Below, in pieces: positions 55,815-64,000 of a stretch of DNA of 64,000 nt; the stretch's first letter is position 1; the number at the start of each line of letters is the position of its first letter. The notes beneath the pieces were generated by a model, which worked only from the letters and a program-made list of their open reading frames with translations, was not told the origin of the DNA and ran no database searches. This DNA comes from Mesorhizobium sp. AR02 (GTDB taxonomy: Bacteria > Pseudomonadota > Alphaproteobacteria > Rhizobiales > Rhizobiaceae). Both the position numbers and the translations under genes were made by a program. The stretch covers positions 806,001-870,000 of the forward strand of contig NZ_CP080530.1 of the NCBI RefSeq assembly GCF_024746835.1, given 5' to 3'.

Positions 55815-56648
55815 CTACCTCGGGTGAGTGACGGCGAAGCGGACGCTTGGCCAAGGATGAAGAGTACGCGGTTTGGGAAGCCAGTCGCCCGAGATCAGAG
55901 CGATCCTTGTCCATGTGGTTCGGTCTTTCTGGCTGCGGCGCTGGAGCGCCCGCCGCCAGAGGTTCACCACATGGTGGTGGAATGCCGAGATTGCGCGACT
56001 GTTGGTGGGGACTGCAAAGTAGGCAAAATGCCCGGTCACCACCTGCCGTAGCCATTTCCCTTGTTCAGGGATCGACTGGTGCCATCGTCGTCGTAGCTCC
56101 TCCTTGATCTCCTGGAGCTTCGCCCGCATCCGATCCCCGCGGGTCTTCCGTTGAAGCTGGAAGAGGCCGCGACGGGATCGTCCGCAGATGAGTGTGAACC
56201 CCAGGAAGGTAAAGGTCTCCGGTTTTCCGAGCCCACGCCGCTTGCGATTGACCGCCGCAAAGCGACCAAACTCAATCAGGCGGGTCTTGTCCGGATGGAG
56301 CGACAGCATGAACTCCTCAAGCCTCGCACGCATCGCATCGAGGAAACGACGGGCGTCCTCCTCTCGCTCGAAGCCGACCACCACATCGTCCGCATAGCGC
56401 ACGATGATCATGTCGCCGGTGGTCTCGCGCTGTCGCCAGCGCTTGGCCCACAGGTCGAGAACGTAGTGCAGGTAGATATTGCCAAGGAGCGGCGAAATCA
56501 CCGACCCTTGACCCGTTCCCCTGTCATCGACGGTCACGATCCCGTCTTCGAGGATACCCGCCTTCAACCACTTCTGGATGAGGCGGATGATGCGTTTGTC
56601 GCCGATCCGATGTTCCAGGAAGCGGACCAGCCATGTCTGGCTGACAGC
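55815..56648 (-). pseudogene. ltrA: Group II intron reverse transcriptase, C-terminal part
   Basis: From AVSQTWLVRFLEHRIGDKRI the frame continues GTGQGSVISPLLGNIYLHYV, IIVRYADDVVVGFEREEDAR (catalytic YADD) and the maturase domain (GDRMRAKLQEIKEELRRRWH, GKWLRQVVTGHFAYFAVPTN) to 55815. The N-terminal RT domains are at 59388-60029 on the other side of the inserted element. Confidence 0.88.
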
Positions 56649-56707
56649 CCCAAAGGAAACATCTCCAGACTGCCCATCACCAGGACCTTCCCGCCTCGGC
56701 AACGATC

Positions 56708-57142
56708 ATGCGGGAGGGCCACGCCTTTGAAGGGCGGCCTCTGGCCGTAATCAGCCGCCTCAAACGCCGCGGCGAGCCAACGCTGCTTTTAGAATTGCCG
56801 GACGGCAGCCGGACCTACATTCCCGTCGCGTGGACGGATCTCGGGGGCCTGGGGGGTGGTTCCACAGCCTCGCCGGCTAATCACTCCAGCATTGGGCGGC
56901 TTTCAGACCTTCTGCATCTGCGCTTTCTGACCGACGCTCTTCTTGAACGGCGCGGCGAGTCGCCGCCCGATGACAAGGAGGAGCGACATGCAACTGAAGC
57001 TGAGATTCGCCGAGGAAGACCGCAAGCGGCCTCCCGACCCACCCACCTGGGAGACGCTGGACGCCGAGGCGCGGGCGGAGGCGTTGCGCCGGCTCGCCCT
57101 CGTGATCGCGCGCATGCTGACAGTGAGGGAGGCCGGTCATGA
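56708..57142 (+). CDS. Small recombinase-associated protein (DUF5372-like), copy B
   Basis: 145 codons, as in copy A except one residue. The conserved part is ISRLKRRGEPTLLLELPDGS and RTYIPVAWTDLGG. Such small beta-rich proteins occur upstream of large serine recombinases in rhizobia and may help in the reaction; this is not established. Overlaps the 52-aa gene. Confidence 0.55.
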   Translation: MREGHAFEGRPLAVISRLKRRGEPTLLLELPDGSRTYIPVAWTDLGGLGGGSTASPANHSSIGRLSDLLHLRFLTDALLERRGESPPDDKEERHATEAEIRRGRPQAASRPTHLGDAGRRGAGGGVAPARPRDRAHADSEGGRS

Positions 57143-57146
57143 CTGA
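56988..57146 (+). CDS. Small recombinase-associated protein, copy B
   Basis: A 52-aa protein (MQLKLRFAEEDRKRPPDPPT, then LDAEARAEALRRLALVIARM) after GGAGCGAC. Its stop overlaps the recombinase start by 8 bp, indicating translational coupling. Function unknown. Confidence 0.6.
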   Translation: MQLKLRFAEEDRKRPPDPPTWETLDAEARAEALRRLALVIARMLTVREAGHD

Positions 57147-59364
57147 ACACAGCAAAATCGCCGCCGGTCACCAGGCCCGGCTGGCTGTCGTCTACCTGCG
57201 CCAGTCGAGCGCCTCACAGGTGGAGAACAACCGTGAATCGACCGAGCGGCAATACGCGCTCTCCGGTCGGGCGCGCGAGCTGGGTTGGCCGGACGAGCGT
57301 GTCTTGGTCATCGACGAGGACCTTGGCCTGTCCGGCTCCGGCAGCGTCATGCGCGCCGGCTTTGCGCGGCTGACCAGCGAGGTGGCGCTGGCCCGGGTCG
57401 GCATCGTGCTTGGCCTGGAGGTTTCGCGGCTGGCGCGCAACAATGCCGACTGGCACCGGCTGATCGAGTTGGCCGGGCTGACCGATACGCTGATTGGCGA
57501 TGCCGACGGGATCTACCACCCGGCTCTGTTCAACGATAGGCTTTTGCTCGGGTTGAAAGGCGCCATGAGCGAGGCCGAATTGCACGTCCTGCGCGCCCGC
57601 CTCAATGGCGGCATCCGCAACAAGGCAGCGCGCGGTGAATTGCGCCGCGGCCTACCGATCGGCTTCGTCTGGGGCGAGGCGGACGGCGAGATCCTGATCC
57701 ATCCCGACGAGGCCGTCGCCCATGCCATCCGCACCGTCTTTGCCCGCTTTGCCGAGCTCGGCTCGGCGCGCCGCGTGTGGCTGTGGTTCCGCGAGCAAGC
57801 GATGAAGTTCCCGCTGTGGCTTAATGCACGCACCGAGCTGCGCTGGGGCGAGGCCAGCTACCACGCGATTCACAGCGTGCTTGCCAATCCAGTCTATGCC
57901 GGCGCCTATGTCTATGGCAAGTATCGCCGAGAGACGGTGCTCGACGAAACCGGCGCGCGGTGCAAGCGGATACGCAAGCTGCCGATGGAAGACTGGCAAG
58001 TGCTGATCAAGGACCACCACCAGGGCTATATCGATTGGCCCACCTTCGAGGCCAATCGAGAGCGCATGGCGGCCAACACCCAACCCCGGACGCACGCCAA
58101 GGCGCAGGAACAGGCCGGTGGCGCCGCCAGAGAGGGTGGCGCCCTGCTGCAGGGCATTGCCCGCTGCGGCCACTGCGGGCGACGGCTGCACACCCATTAT
58201 CGCGGCCGCACCGTGACGCCGGGCTACCATTGTCCCGGCAAGGTGGTCGTCGAGGGCAGAGGCGTCCATTGCCTCAATGTTGGCGGCGGGCAGATCGATG
58301 AAGCCGTGGTGGCGGCCTTCCTGGAGGCGCTGGAGCCGGTGCGCCTGACCGCCACGCTCGAAGCGGCCGAGCGGCTGGAGAACGATCGCGACGCAGCACT
58401 CAAGCAATGGCGGCTCGACGTGGAGCGCGCCGCCTTCGCCGTCAACCGCGCCGAGCGCCGCTATTGCGCCGTCGATCCCGACAATCGCCTGGTCGCCCGC
58501 AGGCTCGAGCAGGAGTGGGAGGAGGCGTTGCGCGCACTGGAGGCGGCAAAGGCGGAACTGGCGCGGCGCGAGGAGCAGCGTCCGCGCGTCCTGTCGGCCA
58601 CGGAGCGGGAAAAGCTGCTTGCCCTCGGGGCCGATCTGGCGAGCGTTTGGTACGCGCCCACCACCACGCCGCGTGACCGCAAGGAATTGCTGCGCACGCT
58701 CCTCGATGAGGTCACCCTCCATGTCGATCGCGACGAGGCAGCGGCGCTTCTCGTCCTGCGCTGGAAGGGCGACGCTACGAGTCGCCTCACCGTCGCCTTG
58801 CCGCGCTCGCGGCCGGCGACGGTTCGTACCGACGAGGACACGCTGGCGCTGCTGCGGCGGCTGGCACCGCATTATCCCGACGCGGTCATTGCCGGCGTCC
58901 TCAACCGCCAGGGCCGCCGAACGGCGTACGGCCACCGGTTTGACGCCAACCGCGTCGGCTATCTGCGTAAGCACTGGAAGATTCCCGCCTGCAAGGCCAA
59001 GCCACCAGCCGCCGACGGCGACATCGTCACCGTCCGTCAGGCCGCTGCCGCGCTCGGCGTGGCGCCATCGACGCTTCACCGCCATGTCAACGACGGCCTC
59101 ATCCCGGGCGAACAGGTGACACCCGGTGCGCCATGGCGCATTCGCCTGACCGCCGAACTCAAGGCCCGCTTCCTGGCCACGCCTGGCGAAGGCTTTGAGC
59201 CCATCCGCGACGCCATGGAGAACCTCGGCCTGTCGCGCCAGGTCGTGTTGCAGCGAGTAAAACGCGGCGAACTCGAAGCCGTCCATGTCGTGCGTGGACA
59301 GAGAAAAGGCCTATGGATCAAGACGATAGACCAAAATCCCAGCCTCTTCGAACAGATACCGTGA
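57139..59364 (+). CDS. Large serine recombinase
   Basis: 741 aa. The resolvase catalytic domain (1-150) has the nucleophile Ser 23 in YLRQSSASQ and ARNNADWHRL. The recombinase domain (about 180-310) follows, then a zinc ribbon (GIARCGHCGRRLHTHYRG, GYHCPG) and a coiled coil (about 410-490). A C-terminal helix-turn-helix reads VTVRQAAAALGVAPSTLHRH. It should integrate and excise the element at specific sites. Only its first 126 residues are duplicated in copy A. Confidence 0.92.
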   Translation: MTEHSKIAAGHQARLAVVYLRQSSASQVENNRESTERQYALSGRARELGWPDERVLVIDEDLGLSGSGSVMRAGFARLTSEVALARVGIVLGLEVSRLARNNADWHRLIELAGLTDTLIGDADGIYHPALFNDRLLLGLKGAMSEAELHVLRARLNGGIRNKAARGELRRGLPIGFVWGEADGEILIHPDEAVAHAIRTVFARFAELGSARRVWLWFREQAMKFPLWLNARTELRWGEASYHAIHSVLANPVYAGAYVYGKYRRETVLDETGARCKRIRKLPMEDWQVLIKDHHQGYIDWPTFEANRERMAANTQPRTHAKAQEQAGGAAREGGALLQGIARCGHCGRRLHTHYRGRTVTPGYHCPGKVVVEGRGVHCLNVGGGQIDEAVVAAFLEALEPVRLTATLEAAERLENDRDAALKQWRLDVERAAFAVNRAERRYCAVDPDNRLVARRLEQEWEEALRALEAAKAELARREEQRPRVLSATEREKLLALGADLASVWYAPTTTPRDRKELLRTLLDEVTLHVDRDEAAALLVLRWKGDATSRLTVALPRSRPATVRTDEDTLALLRRLAPHYPDAVIAGVLNRQGRRTAYGHRFDANRVGYLRKHWKIPACKAKPPAADGDIVTVRQAAAALGVAPSTLHRHVNDGLIPGEQVTPGAPWRIRLTAELKARFLATPGEGFEPIRDAMENLGLSRQVVLQRVKRGELEAVHVVRGQRKGLWIKTIDQNPSLFEQIP

Positions 59365-59387
59365 ACCAGGGGGTATTATGACAATGG

Positions 59388-60029
59388 ATCCAAGAAGTTT
59401 TGGATGTCGGCGTCGATGATCCAGTTTACCTGCCGCTTGTCGATCGCTGTACACAGCGCATCCGACGCATCGTGCGGGCCTCTCCCGGGCCGAAACCCGT
59501 AGGAGAAGCCGCAGAAGTCACCTTCGTAGATGGCGTTGAGCACGATGACGGTCGCCCCTTGGACAATCTTGTCTTCCAGAGCCGCGATCGCTAGCGGCCG
59601 CCGCTTCCCGTCCGCCTTCGGTATGTATGTCCGGCGCGACGGTTGCGGGCGATACACTCCCCGATGAACTCGTTTGTGCAAATCTACGAGCCGAGGCTCG
59701 AGGTCTGCCTCGTAGTCCTGCCACATCATGCCATCCACCCCGGGGGCGGCCTTGCGCCTAAGCGCGAAGAACGCCGTGCGAAATGCATCGACAGTGAGGT
59801 GGTGGAAGAGCGCGGTGAACCGATCCTTCTTCCTCAGCCTTGCGGCTTTCCGTACGCGATCCAGCGACTGGGTCATGCGAGCCCGGCCCTGTGTCCGGTG
59901 CATGCGTTGCTGTTCCGCGTTCCCCTTGGTCCCCGGCCTTGGCTCCACCAACTCCGCCACCGGTTGCCCGGCTTTGTTCGTCAGCTTCACAGCTACTATG
60001 CCAGAGTCAGACTTCTCCGTGTCGTGCAT
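59388..60029 (-). pseudogene. ltrA: Group II intron reverse transcriptase, N-terminal part
   Basis: It starts MHDTEKSDSGIVAVKLTNKA (60029). RT domains 0-2 are seen: FRTAFFALRRKAAPGVDGMM, SRRTYIPKADGKRRPLAIAA, FSYGFRPGRGPHDASDAL and NWIIDADIQNFLD. The frame then enters the inserted element and stops. It continues at 56648 with AVSQTWLV. The two parts make a full intron-encoded protein. Confidence 0.88.
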
Positions 60030-60184
60030 CAGCGGCTACGGCTCCTCGCCTTCCCGCTGCGGACCATGTCCTCCAAAGAGGCCATGGCCGACCCGGAGAT
60101 CTCCCGGTTCCCGTACAAAGAGCGTCCATGCATGCCAGGGTCTAAAAGACCGCGCCGGATTGGTGAGGCACTCGCATAGCGCAC

Positions 60185-60365
60185 CTCCCATATTGCCTTC
60201 CGCTATGAGGACAGCGTCGGCATCCGAGATAAGATCCCTTTCGCGGCTCAATGGCTGGCCTGCATGCTCCCCTACCGACGCTTCGCCGACATCCTCGCGG
60301 ATGCCTGCGCACGGCTCGGGGCCGACGTGGATCGCTGCTCCTTCATCGTAATGGACTTTCACCAT
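60185..60365 (-). CDS. Small ORF upstream of the group II intron
   Basis: MVKVHYDEGAAIHVGPEPCA, GIREDVGEASVGEHAGQPLS and SDADAVLIAEGNMGG. A protein like this is often annotated beside group II introns of this type, so it is probably part of the intron's exon context. It is interrupted at the intron 5' end (60184). Whether it is translated is uncertain. Confidence 0.4.
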
Positions 60366-60504
60366 CTACTCCTTGCCGGTCTCCCGGCGCACCCCCATAG
60401 GATCTCATGCTCTCCAATCATAGGGACTAGCGTAACCGGGGCAGATTACCGGGCGGTGGGGGTTTGCAGGCGCGTGCGTTCGTGATTCACCCTTTGCGTG
60501 ACGC

Positions 60505-61686
60505 GGCCTTTATCAACCAAAGACAGCTACGGCTGATTTGATGATGATGCCGCCATGCGGGCTTCGGCGCATCTGACGACCCGTGGCGGTGCGAAAAACA
60601 TTCGTCAATTGCAGCGCAGGCGGCACGCGCGACCACAAGGTTCGCACGCTCTCCCGGCCATGCCGGGTTTTGCGAATGACGTTTCCTGTGACGACGCGCT
60701 GCGACCATCGGAAGCCGATCTCGTGGAAATACAGGTCGGCATGCTGCGGGCTGATATGATGAAAAACGCCGGCGATGGTACGGCGGACGCGGGAGTTGAA
60801 GCCCTCCACCGAATTGACGTGGACGGCGTCGCGCACATACTCACCGCTGGAATGCTTCACTGTCTCATGCTTGGCAAAGCTCTACCAATGGCCATGAATG
60901 CCTTCCACTCGTCGCTCATCAAATGAGCTCCCAATTCGATCTGCGCTTCAATGACGCGTTCGCTTGCTCGCGCCGAGAGACTGGTCACGACCGCGGCACG
61001 CGCGTCACCGGCCAGAGTGCCAGGCATGACGTCACTCGGGCGCCGCACCATTGCCATGACTGGCGTTTTGTCCGTATTCGCCTGGCCTTTCCGGCCGCGG
61101 CCCGGAGGCGGGTCGTCGGGATTCTTTCTGGGCCTTCCACCGAGATGGAAATGGTCGATCTCCACCGTGCCGGCGAGCATGTTCTCCCGCCACCATGAGA
61201 CGCAGTGCATGTCCCATCCGCCAGGCCGTTGGCTGGCTCACCCCGAGCGCCTCGGCCAGGCGCACCGACGACAAACCCTTGTCGGATTGCAGTAACAGCC
61301 ACATTGCCTTCAGCCAAACACGCAAGGGAAGCTTCGTGGAGTGCAGAGGCGTGTGTGTCGTCACCGTGAACTGGAACCGGCAATCGCCGCTGGAACATTG
61401 ATAAAGACCCGGTCGGGCGCGACGCTTGCCGGTATCGCGACCGCCAAGCGCAATCGAGCGTTTGTATCCGCAGGCGGGGCAGATCCGGCCATCCGGCCAC
61501 ACCATGCTTTCCAGCAACCGACGGCAATGCTGCTCATCCCGGAAGGCCGCGATCATTTCTTCAACAGTCCGAATGTTGGAAAGCGCTGCAAGTATTTCAG
61601 GCATTCTCACCTCCTTAGACCAGCCCGAAGAATCGCATGAAAGGCCATAGGTCACAAGGATATTGCGGTCTTTGGTTGATAAGGGC
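60505..61686 (-). mobile_element. IS1595-family element inside IS66
   Basis: Ends GGCCTTTATCAACCAAAGAC and (reversed) GCCCTTATCAACCAAAGAC are flanked by the 8-bp direct repeat CGTGACGC (60497-60504 and 61687-61694), the normal duplication size for IS1595. The transposase inside is frameshifted. Confidence 0.88.
60513..61604 (-). pseudogene. IS1595-family (ISXO2-like) transposase, frameshifted
   Basis: It starts MPEILAALSNIRTVEEMIAA (61604). The zinc ribbon CPACGYKRS with CSSGDCRFQF is followed by GVSQPTAWRMGHAL. Frames shift near 61200 (then GTVEIDHFHLGGRPRKNPDD with the first catalytic Asp) and near 60890 (then HVNSVEGFNSRVRRTIAGVF). All catalytic blocks exist, but not in one frame. Confidence 0.85.
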
Positions 61687-61687
61687 C

Positions 61688-63319
61688 GTGACGCTACCAC
61701 CGACTGATTCGCTTGAAGGCTTGTCGCTTGCGGAACTCCGCGGGCTGGTTTCTGCGCTGATCGGCGAAGTGCGCGGTCTTCAAGGCCGGGTCGAGAGCCT
61801 TGAGATCGAGAACCAGGCGCTACGCGCCGAGAACCAGACCCTGAAGGATGAGATCGCCCGGCTGAAGGACCTGCCGCCGCGTCCCCCGGTCAAGCCGACC
61901 AAGCCATCGGGCATGGAGAAGGCGACGCAGCCGACATCTGGCAAGGGCAAGCGCCGCCGGCGCGGCGCCAAGCGCGACGGCGGTCGCGTGAGCCGCGAGG
62001 TGACGGTTGCGGTGAGCGCTCCTGCGGGCTCTCGCTTCAAGGGGTATGAGACGATCCTGGTGCGCGATCTGGCGTTGTCGGCCGAGGTGGTGCGCTATCG
62101 CCGCGAGCGCTGGGTGACACCGACCGGCGAAACGATGGTGGCGCCCTTGCCGGCGGGGATCATCGGCGGCTGGGGCGCGAACCTGCGCCGCTTCATTCTG
62201 GCCTGTCACATTCAAGGCCAGGTGACGACGGAGCGGTTGACGGCGTTGTTGACCGGGATCGGGGTCGACATTTCGAAGCGCCAGGTGGTGCGGCTGATTT
62301 CGGAGGGCCTGGAGGCCTTCGCGGCGGAGGACCGTGACGTGCTGCGCGCCGGGCTGGCTACGGCGCCCTGGATCACCGTCGATGATACGTCGGCGCGCCA
62401 CGCCCACCAGGACGGCTACACCACCCAGATCGGCGATCGCCGCTTCACCGCGTTCCGCACCGGGCGATCGAAGTCACGGGAGGCGTTCCTGGCGACGCTG
62501 CGTGCCGGGCACAGCGATTACTTCATCAATGAAGAGGCCCTGGCCTATATGCGCGGCCGCAACCTCGCCGGTCCGGTGATCGCGCGGCTGGCGGCTGCGC
62601 CGCACAAGGCATTTGCCGACAGCGCCGCATGGCAGGCGCATCTGGCCGCACTCGGCCTCGACCAGCTCGCGGTTGAGCCCAACCCAGTCAGGATCGCCAC
62701 CGAAGGGGCGATGTGGGGAGCGATCCGCCACCACGGCTTTCTCGCCGATACCGTCGTCGTATCCGATGATGCCGGCCAGTTCCGCATCGGCGACCATGCT
62801 CTGTGCTGGGTCCACGCCGAGCGGCTCGTCCACAAATTGATACCCGTGACCCCGGATCAACGTCAGGCCGTCGACATCATGCGCCAGTTGATCTGGTGGT
62901 TCTATCGCGACCTCAAGAGCTACCAGCGTGCTCCTTGTCCGCGCCACGCGGCGGCCCTGCGCGCCCGCTTCGAGCGCCTGTTCAAACGACGAACCGGCTA
63001 CGTCATGCTCGACCGGCTTCTTGTCGGGCTGCATCGCCGCAAGCATGAACTCCTGCGCGTTCTCGATCGTCCCGAGATCCCACTCCACACCAATGGTTCG
63101 GAAAACGACATCCGCACCTTCGTCACCAAGCGCAAGATCTCCGGCGGAACCGTCAGTGAGGCAGGCAAGAACGCCCGCGACGTCCTGCTCGGCCTGATGA
63201 AGACCTACATCAAGCTCGACGTCTCATTCTTCCGCTATCTCGGCGACCGCCTCGGCATACCAACACAAGAGTCGATTCCGCCGCTCCCGGATCTCGTTAG
63301 GCAAGCCGCTCAAGCCTGA
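61688..63319 (+). CDS. tnpC: IS66-family transposase
   Basis: 543 aa from the GTG at 61688 (VTLPPTDSLEGLSLAELRGL). A leucine-rich coiled coil (about 25-65) is followed by a basic linker and the IS66 DDE core with TVDDTSARHAHQ, VVSDDAGQFRIGDHALCW and LHTNGSENDIRTFVTKRKIS. The start codon lies within the target duplication created by the IS1595 insertion, so the coding frame is complete, but its own promoter and ribosome site are now separated. Confidence 0.9.
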   Translation: MTLPPTDSLEGLSLAELRGLVSALIGEVRGLQGRVESLEIENQALRAENQTLKDEIARLKDLPPRPPVKPTKPSGMEKATQPTSGKGKRRRRGAKRDGGRVSREVTVAVSAPAGSRFKGYETILVRDLALSAEVVRYRRERWVTPTGETMVAPLPAGIIGGWGANLRRFILACHIQGQVTTERLTALLTGIGVDISKRQVVRLISEGLEAFAAEDRDVLRAGLATAPWITVDDTSARHAHQDGYTTQIGDRRFTAFRTGRSKSREAFLATLRAGHSDYFINEEALAYMRGRNLAGPVIARLAAAPHKAFADSAAWQAHLAALGLDQLAVEPNPVRIATEGAMWGAIRHHGFLADTVVVSDDAGQFRIGDHALCWVHAERLVHKLIPVTPDQRQAVDIMRQLIWWFYRDLKSYQRAPCPRHAAALRARFERLFKRRTGYVMLDRLLVGLHRRKHELLRVLDRPEIPLHTNGSENDIRTFVTKRKISGGTVSEAGKNARDVLLGLMKTYIKLDVSFFRYLGDRLGIPTQESIPPLPDLVRQAAQA

Positions 63320-63460
63320 CTGCCCGGTAATCTGCCCCGGTTACCTGACGTCGGGTTGAGCAAGCTCAATCCGGCTGCCCTGCGCAATTGCCCGACCTGC
63401 CGAAAAAGGGATGGCGATTGTTGGATTTCATCCGAGCTTCAGTTCTAGAGCACGTCCGGT

Positions 63461-64000
63461 TTAATCCGGGTCATAGCCTGCGGCCTTGAAGTAGTTCCGG
63501 CATTCGGCTGGGGTGAAGAGGTCAACGAGCGATCCGACGGCGTTCCACAGGGCTGTGATTGTCCTCTCGGCTTTGGCGCGCATAAGAGCCTTGAGTTTTG
63601 AGAAGGCGTTTTCGATCGGATTGAAGTCGGGGCTGTAGGGCGGCAGGAACATGAGCCTCGAGCCGGTCGTCTCGATCGCGTCGCGCACGCCGGCCGCCTT
63701 GTGCGCCGGCAAATTGTCCATGATGACGACGTCGCCCTCCGACAGGGTCGGAACCAGAACCTGCTCAACATAAGCCAGGAACACGTTGCCGTTCATGGCG
63801 CCGTCGTAGACGAACGGAGCGGTCATTCCTGTCAGCCGTAACGCGCCGGTGAAGGTGGTGGTCTTCCAATGGCCGTGCGGCACGCCGGCCCGGCAGCGCT
63901 CACCGCGCGGCGCACGTCCCCGCAGACGGGCCATCTTGGTCGACAGCCCGGTCTCATCAATGAAGACGAGCTTCGCTGGATCGAGATCGAGCTGGCCGTC
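63461..64000 (-). CDS. IS630-family transposase, runs off the window
   Basis: The 3' part of an IS630-type (DDE_3) transposase: KLVFIDETGLSTKMARLRGR with the first Asp, GDVVIMDNLPAHKAAGVRDA with the second, and LPPYSPDFNPIENAFSKLKA with the Glu, to a natural stop at 63461. The N-terminal helix-turn-helix half would lie beyond 64000. Confidence 0.9.
   Translation of the reverse strand, partial: DGQLDLDPAKLVFIDETGLSTKMARLRGRAPRGERCRAGVPHGHWKTTTFTGALRLTGMTAPFVYDGAMNGNVFLAYVEQVLVPTLSEGDVVIMDNLPAHKAAGVRDAIETTGSRLMFLPPYSPDFNPIENAFSKLKALMRAKAERTITALWNAVGSLVDLFTPAECRNYFKAAGYDPD

Larger units (their letters stand above)
56649..59387 (+). mobile_element. Serine-recombinase element, complete copy B
   Basis: A 2.74-kb insertion between RT codons: removing it restores IQNFLD-AVSQTW exactly. 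It carries three overlapping genes, two small proteins and a 741-aa recombinase. No inverted ends or target duplication are seen, consistent with serine-recombinase integration. ACAGC lies directly before the left end, as in copy A. Confidence 0.8.
55747..60184 (-). other. Group II intron split by a serine-recombinase element
   Basis: On the minus strand the 5' end GTGCGCTATGCGAG lies at 60184. A domain V-like hairpin (GAGCCGAGTGCGGGAATCCC and the following strand) and a domain VI-like hairpin (GCGCCCAGAAACGGGCGTCC) lie near 55750-55815, giving a 3' end at about 55747. Removing the inserted 2.7-kb element leaves about 1.7 kb, normal for a group II intron with an RT gene. Confidence 0.75.
60432..63344 (+). 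mobile_element. IS66-family element containing an IS1595 element
   Basis: A perfect 23-bp inverted repeat at 60432-60454 and 63322-63344 (starting GTAACCGGGGCAGATTACC) bounds the element. It carries one transposase gene (tnpC-type, 61688-63319) without tnpA/tnpB, as in ISBst12-like members. An IS1595 element lies at 60505-61686. No 8-bp duplication is seen outside the IS66 ends. Confidence 0.88.

Noticed and set aside
57652..59286. A 544-codon minus-strand frame opposite the serine recombinase
   Set aside because: Antisense shadow of the recombinase; no recognisable domain.
1..64000. tRNA or rRNA genes
   Set aside because: No tRNA-like cloverleaf or rRNA sequence was recognised; the integrated elements here are not next to a tRNA end that I could see.

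Overview
The window looks like part of a large plasmid or symbiosis region from a nitrogen-fixing alphaproteobacterium (Rhizobiales). The evidence is a RepA-type partition gene, a recognisable nodD, a broken mucR, remnants of rhizopine-type (moc) genes, and the DUF736/ArdC/DUF1419/DUF3085/Toprim gene set typical of repABC plasmids. Most of the DNA is mobile: IS6, IS21, ISNCY, IS1380, IS5, IS3, IS110, IS66, IS1595 and IS630 elements, two RIT (recombinase-in-trio) elements, two group II introns, two copies of a serine-recombinase element, and one large Tn7-like transposon. Many are inserted inside one another, and many host genes are frameshifted or truncated.

Layout. 0-2.8 kb: IS6 transposases flank a solitary repA. 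2.8-9.5 kb: a chain of nested insertions (IS6 > IS21 > RIT relic > intact RIT), then an ISNCY transposase. 9,611-25,575: a 16-kb transposon with a 5-bp target duplication (AGTCG), TGTC ends and repeated end sites. Its transposition genes are tnsA, tnsB/tniA, tnsC/tniB and tniQ; tniQ is split by an IS21 element. Its cargo is a three-gene ABC-3C-type putative defence system (Mrr-like nuclease, middle component, DUF3732 ABC ATPase), a Phd/PemK-like toxin-antitoxin pair and a small gene of unknown function. An IS1380 copy lies near its right end. 26-38 kb: plasmid accessory backbone (WGR, HU, VapBC, ParE-type TA, ArdC relics, methylase relic, DUF1419, Toprim), much of it decayed.

38-46 kb: a patchwork of broken chromosomal or symbiotic genes (mucR, deformylase, hexosaminidase, histidine kinase, panB-like, moc-like) with three intact regulators: ROK, NodD and a LacI-type protein. 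46-64 kb: an IS3 element carrying a group II intron, an lspA paralogue, a second IS1380 copy of the same length (1,618 bp), an 864-bp inverted repeat made by two serine-recombinase elements (one sits inside the reverse transcriptase of a second group II intron), an IS66 element containing an IS1595 element, and the start of an IS630 element.

The most coherent functional unit is the Tn7-like transposon with its ABC-3C cargo. The four transposition genes overlap or abut, as do the three ABC-3C genes, so each set reads as one operon. The split tniQ and the nested IS elements suggest the transposon may now be fixed in place. Functional assignments come from motifs and family resemblance read by eye; no database search was possible.
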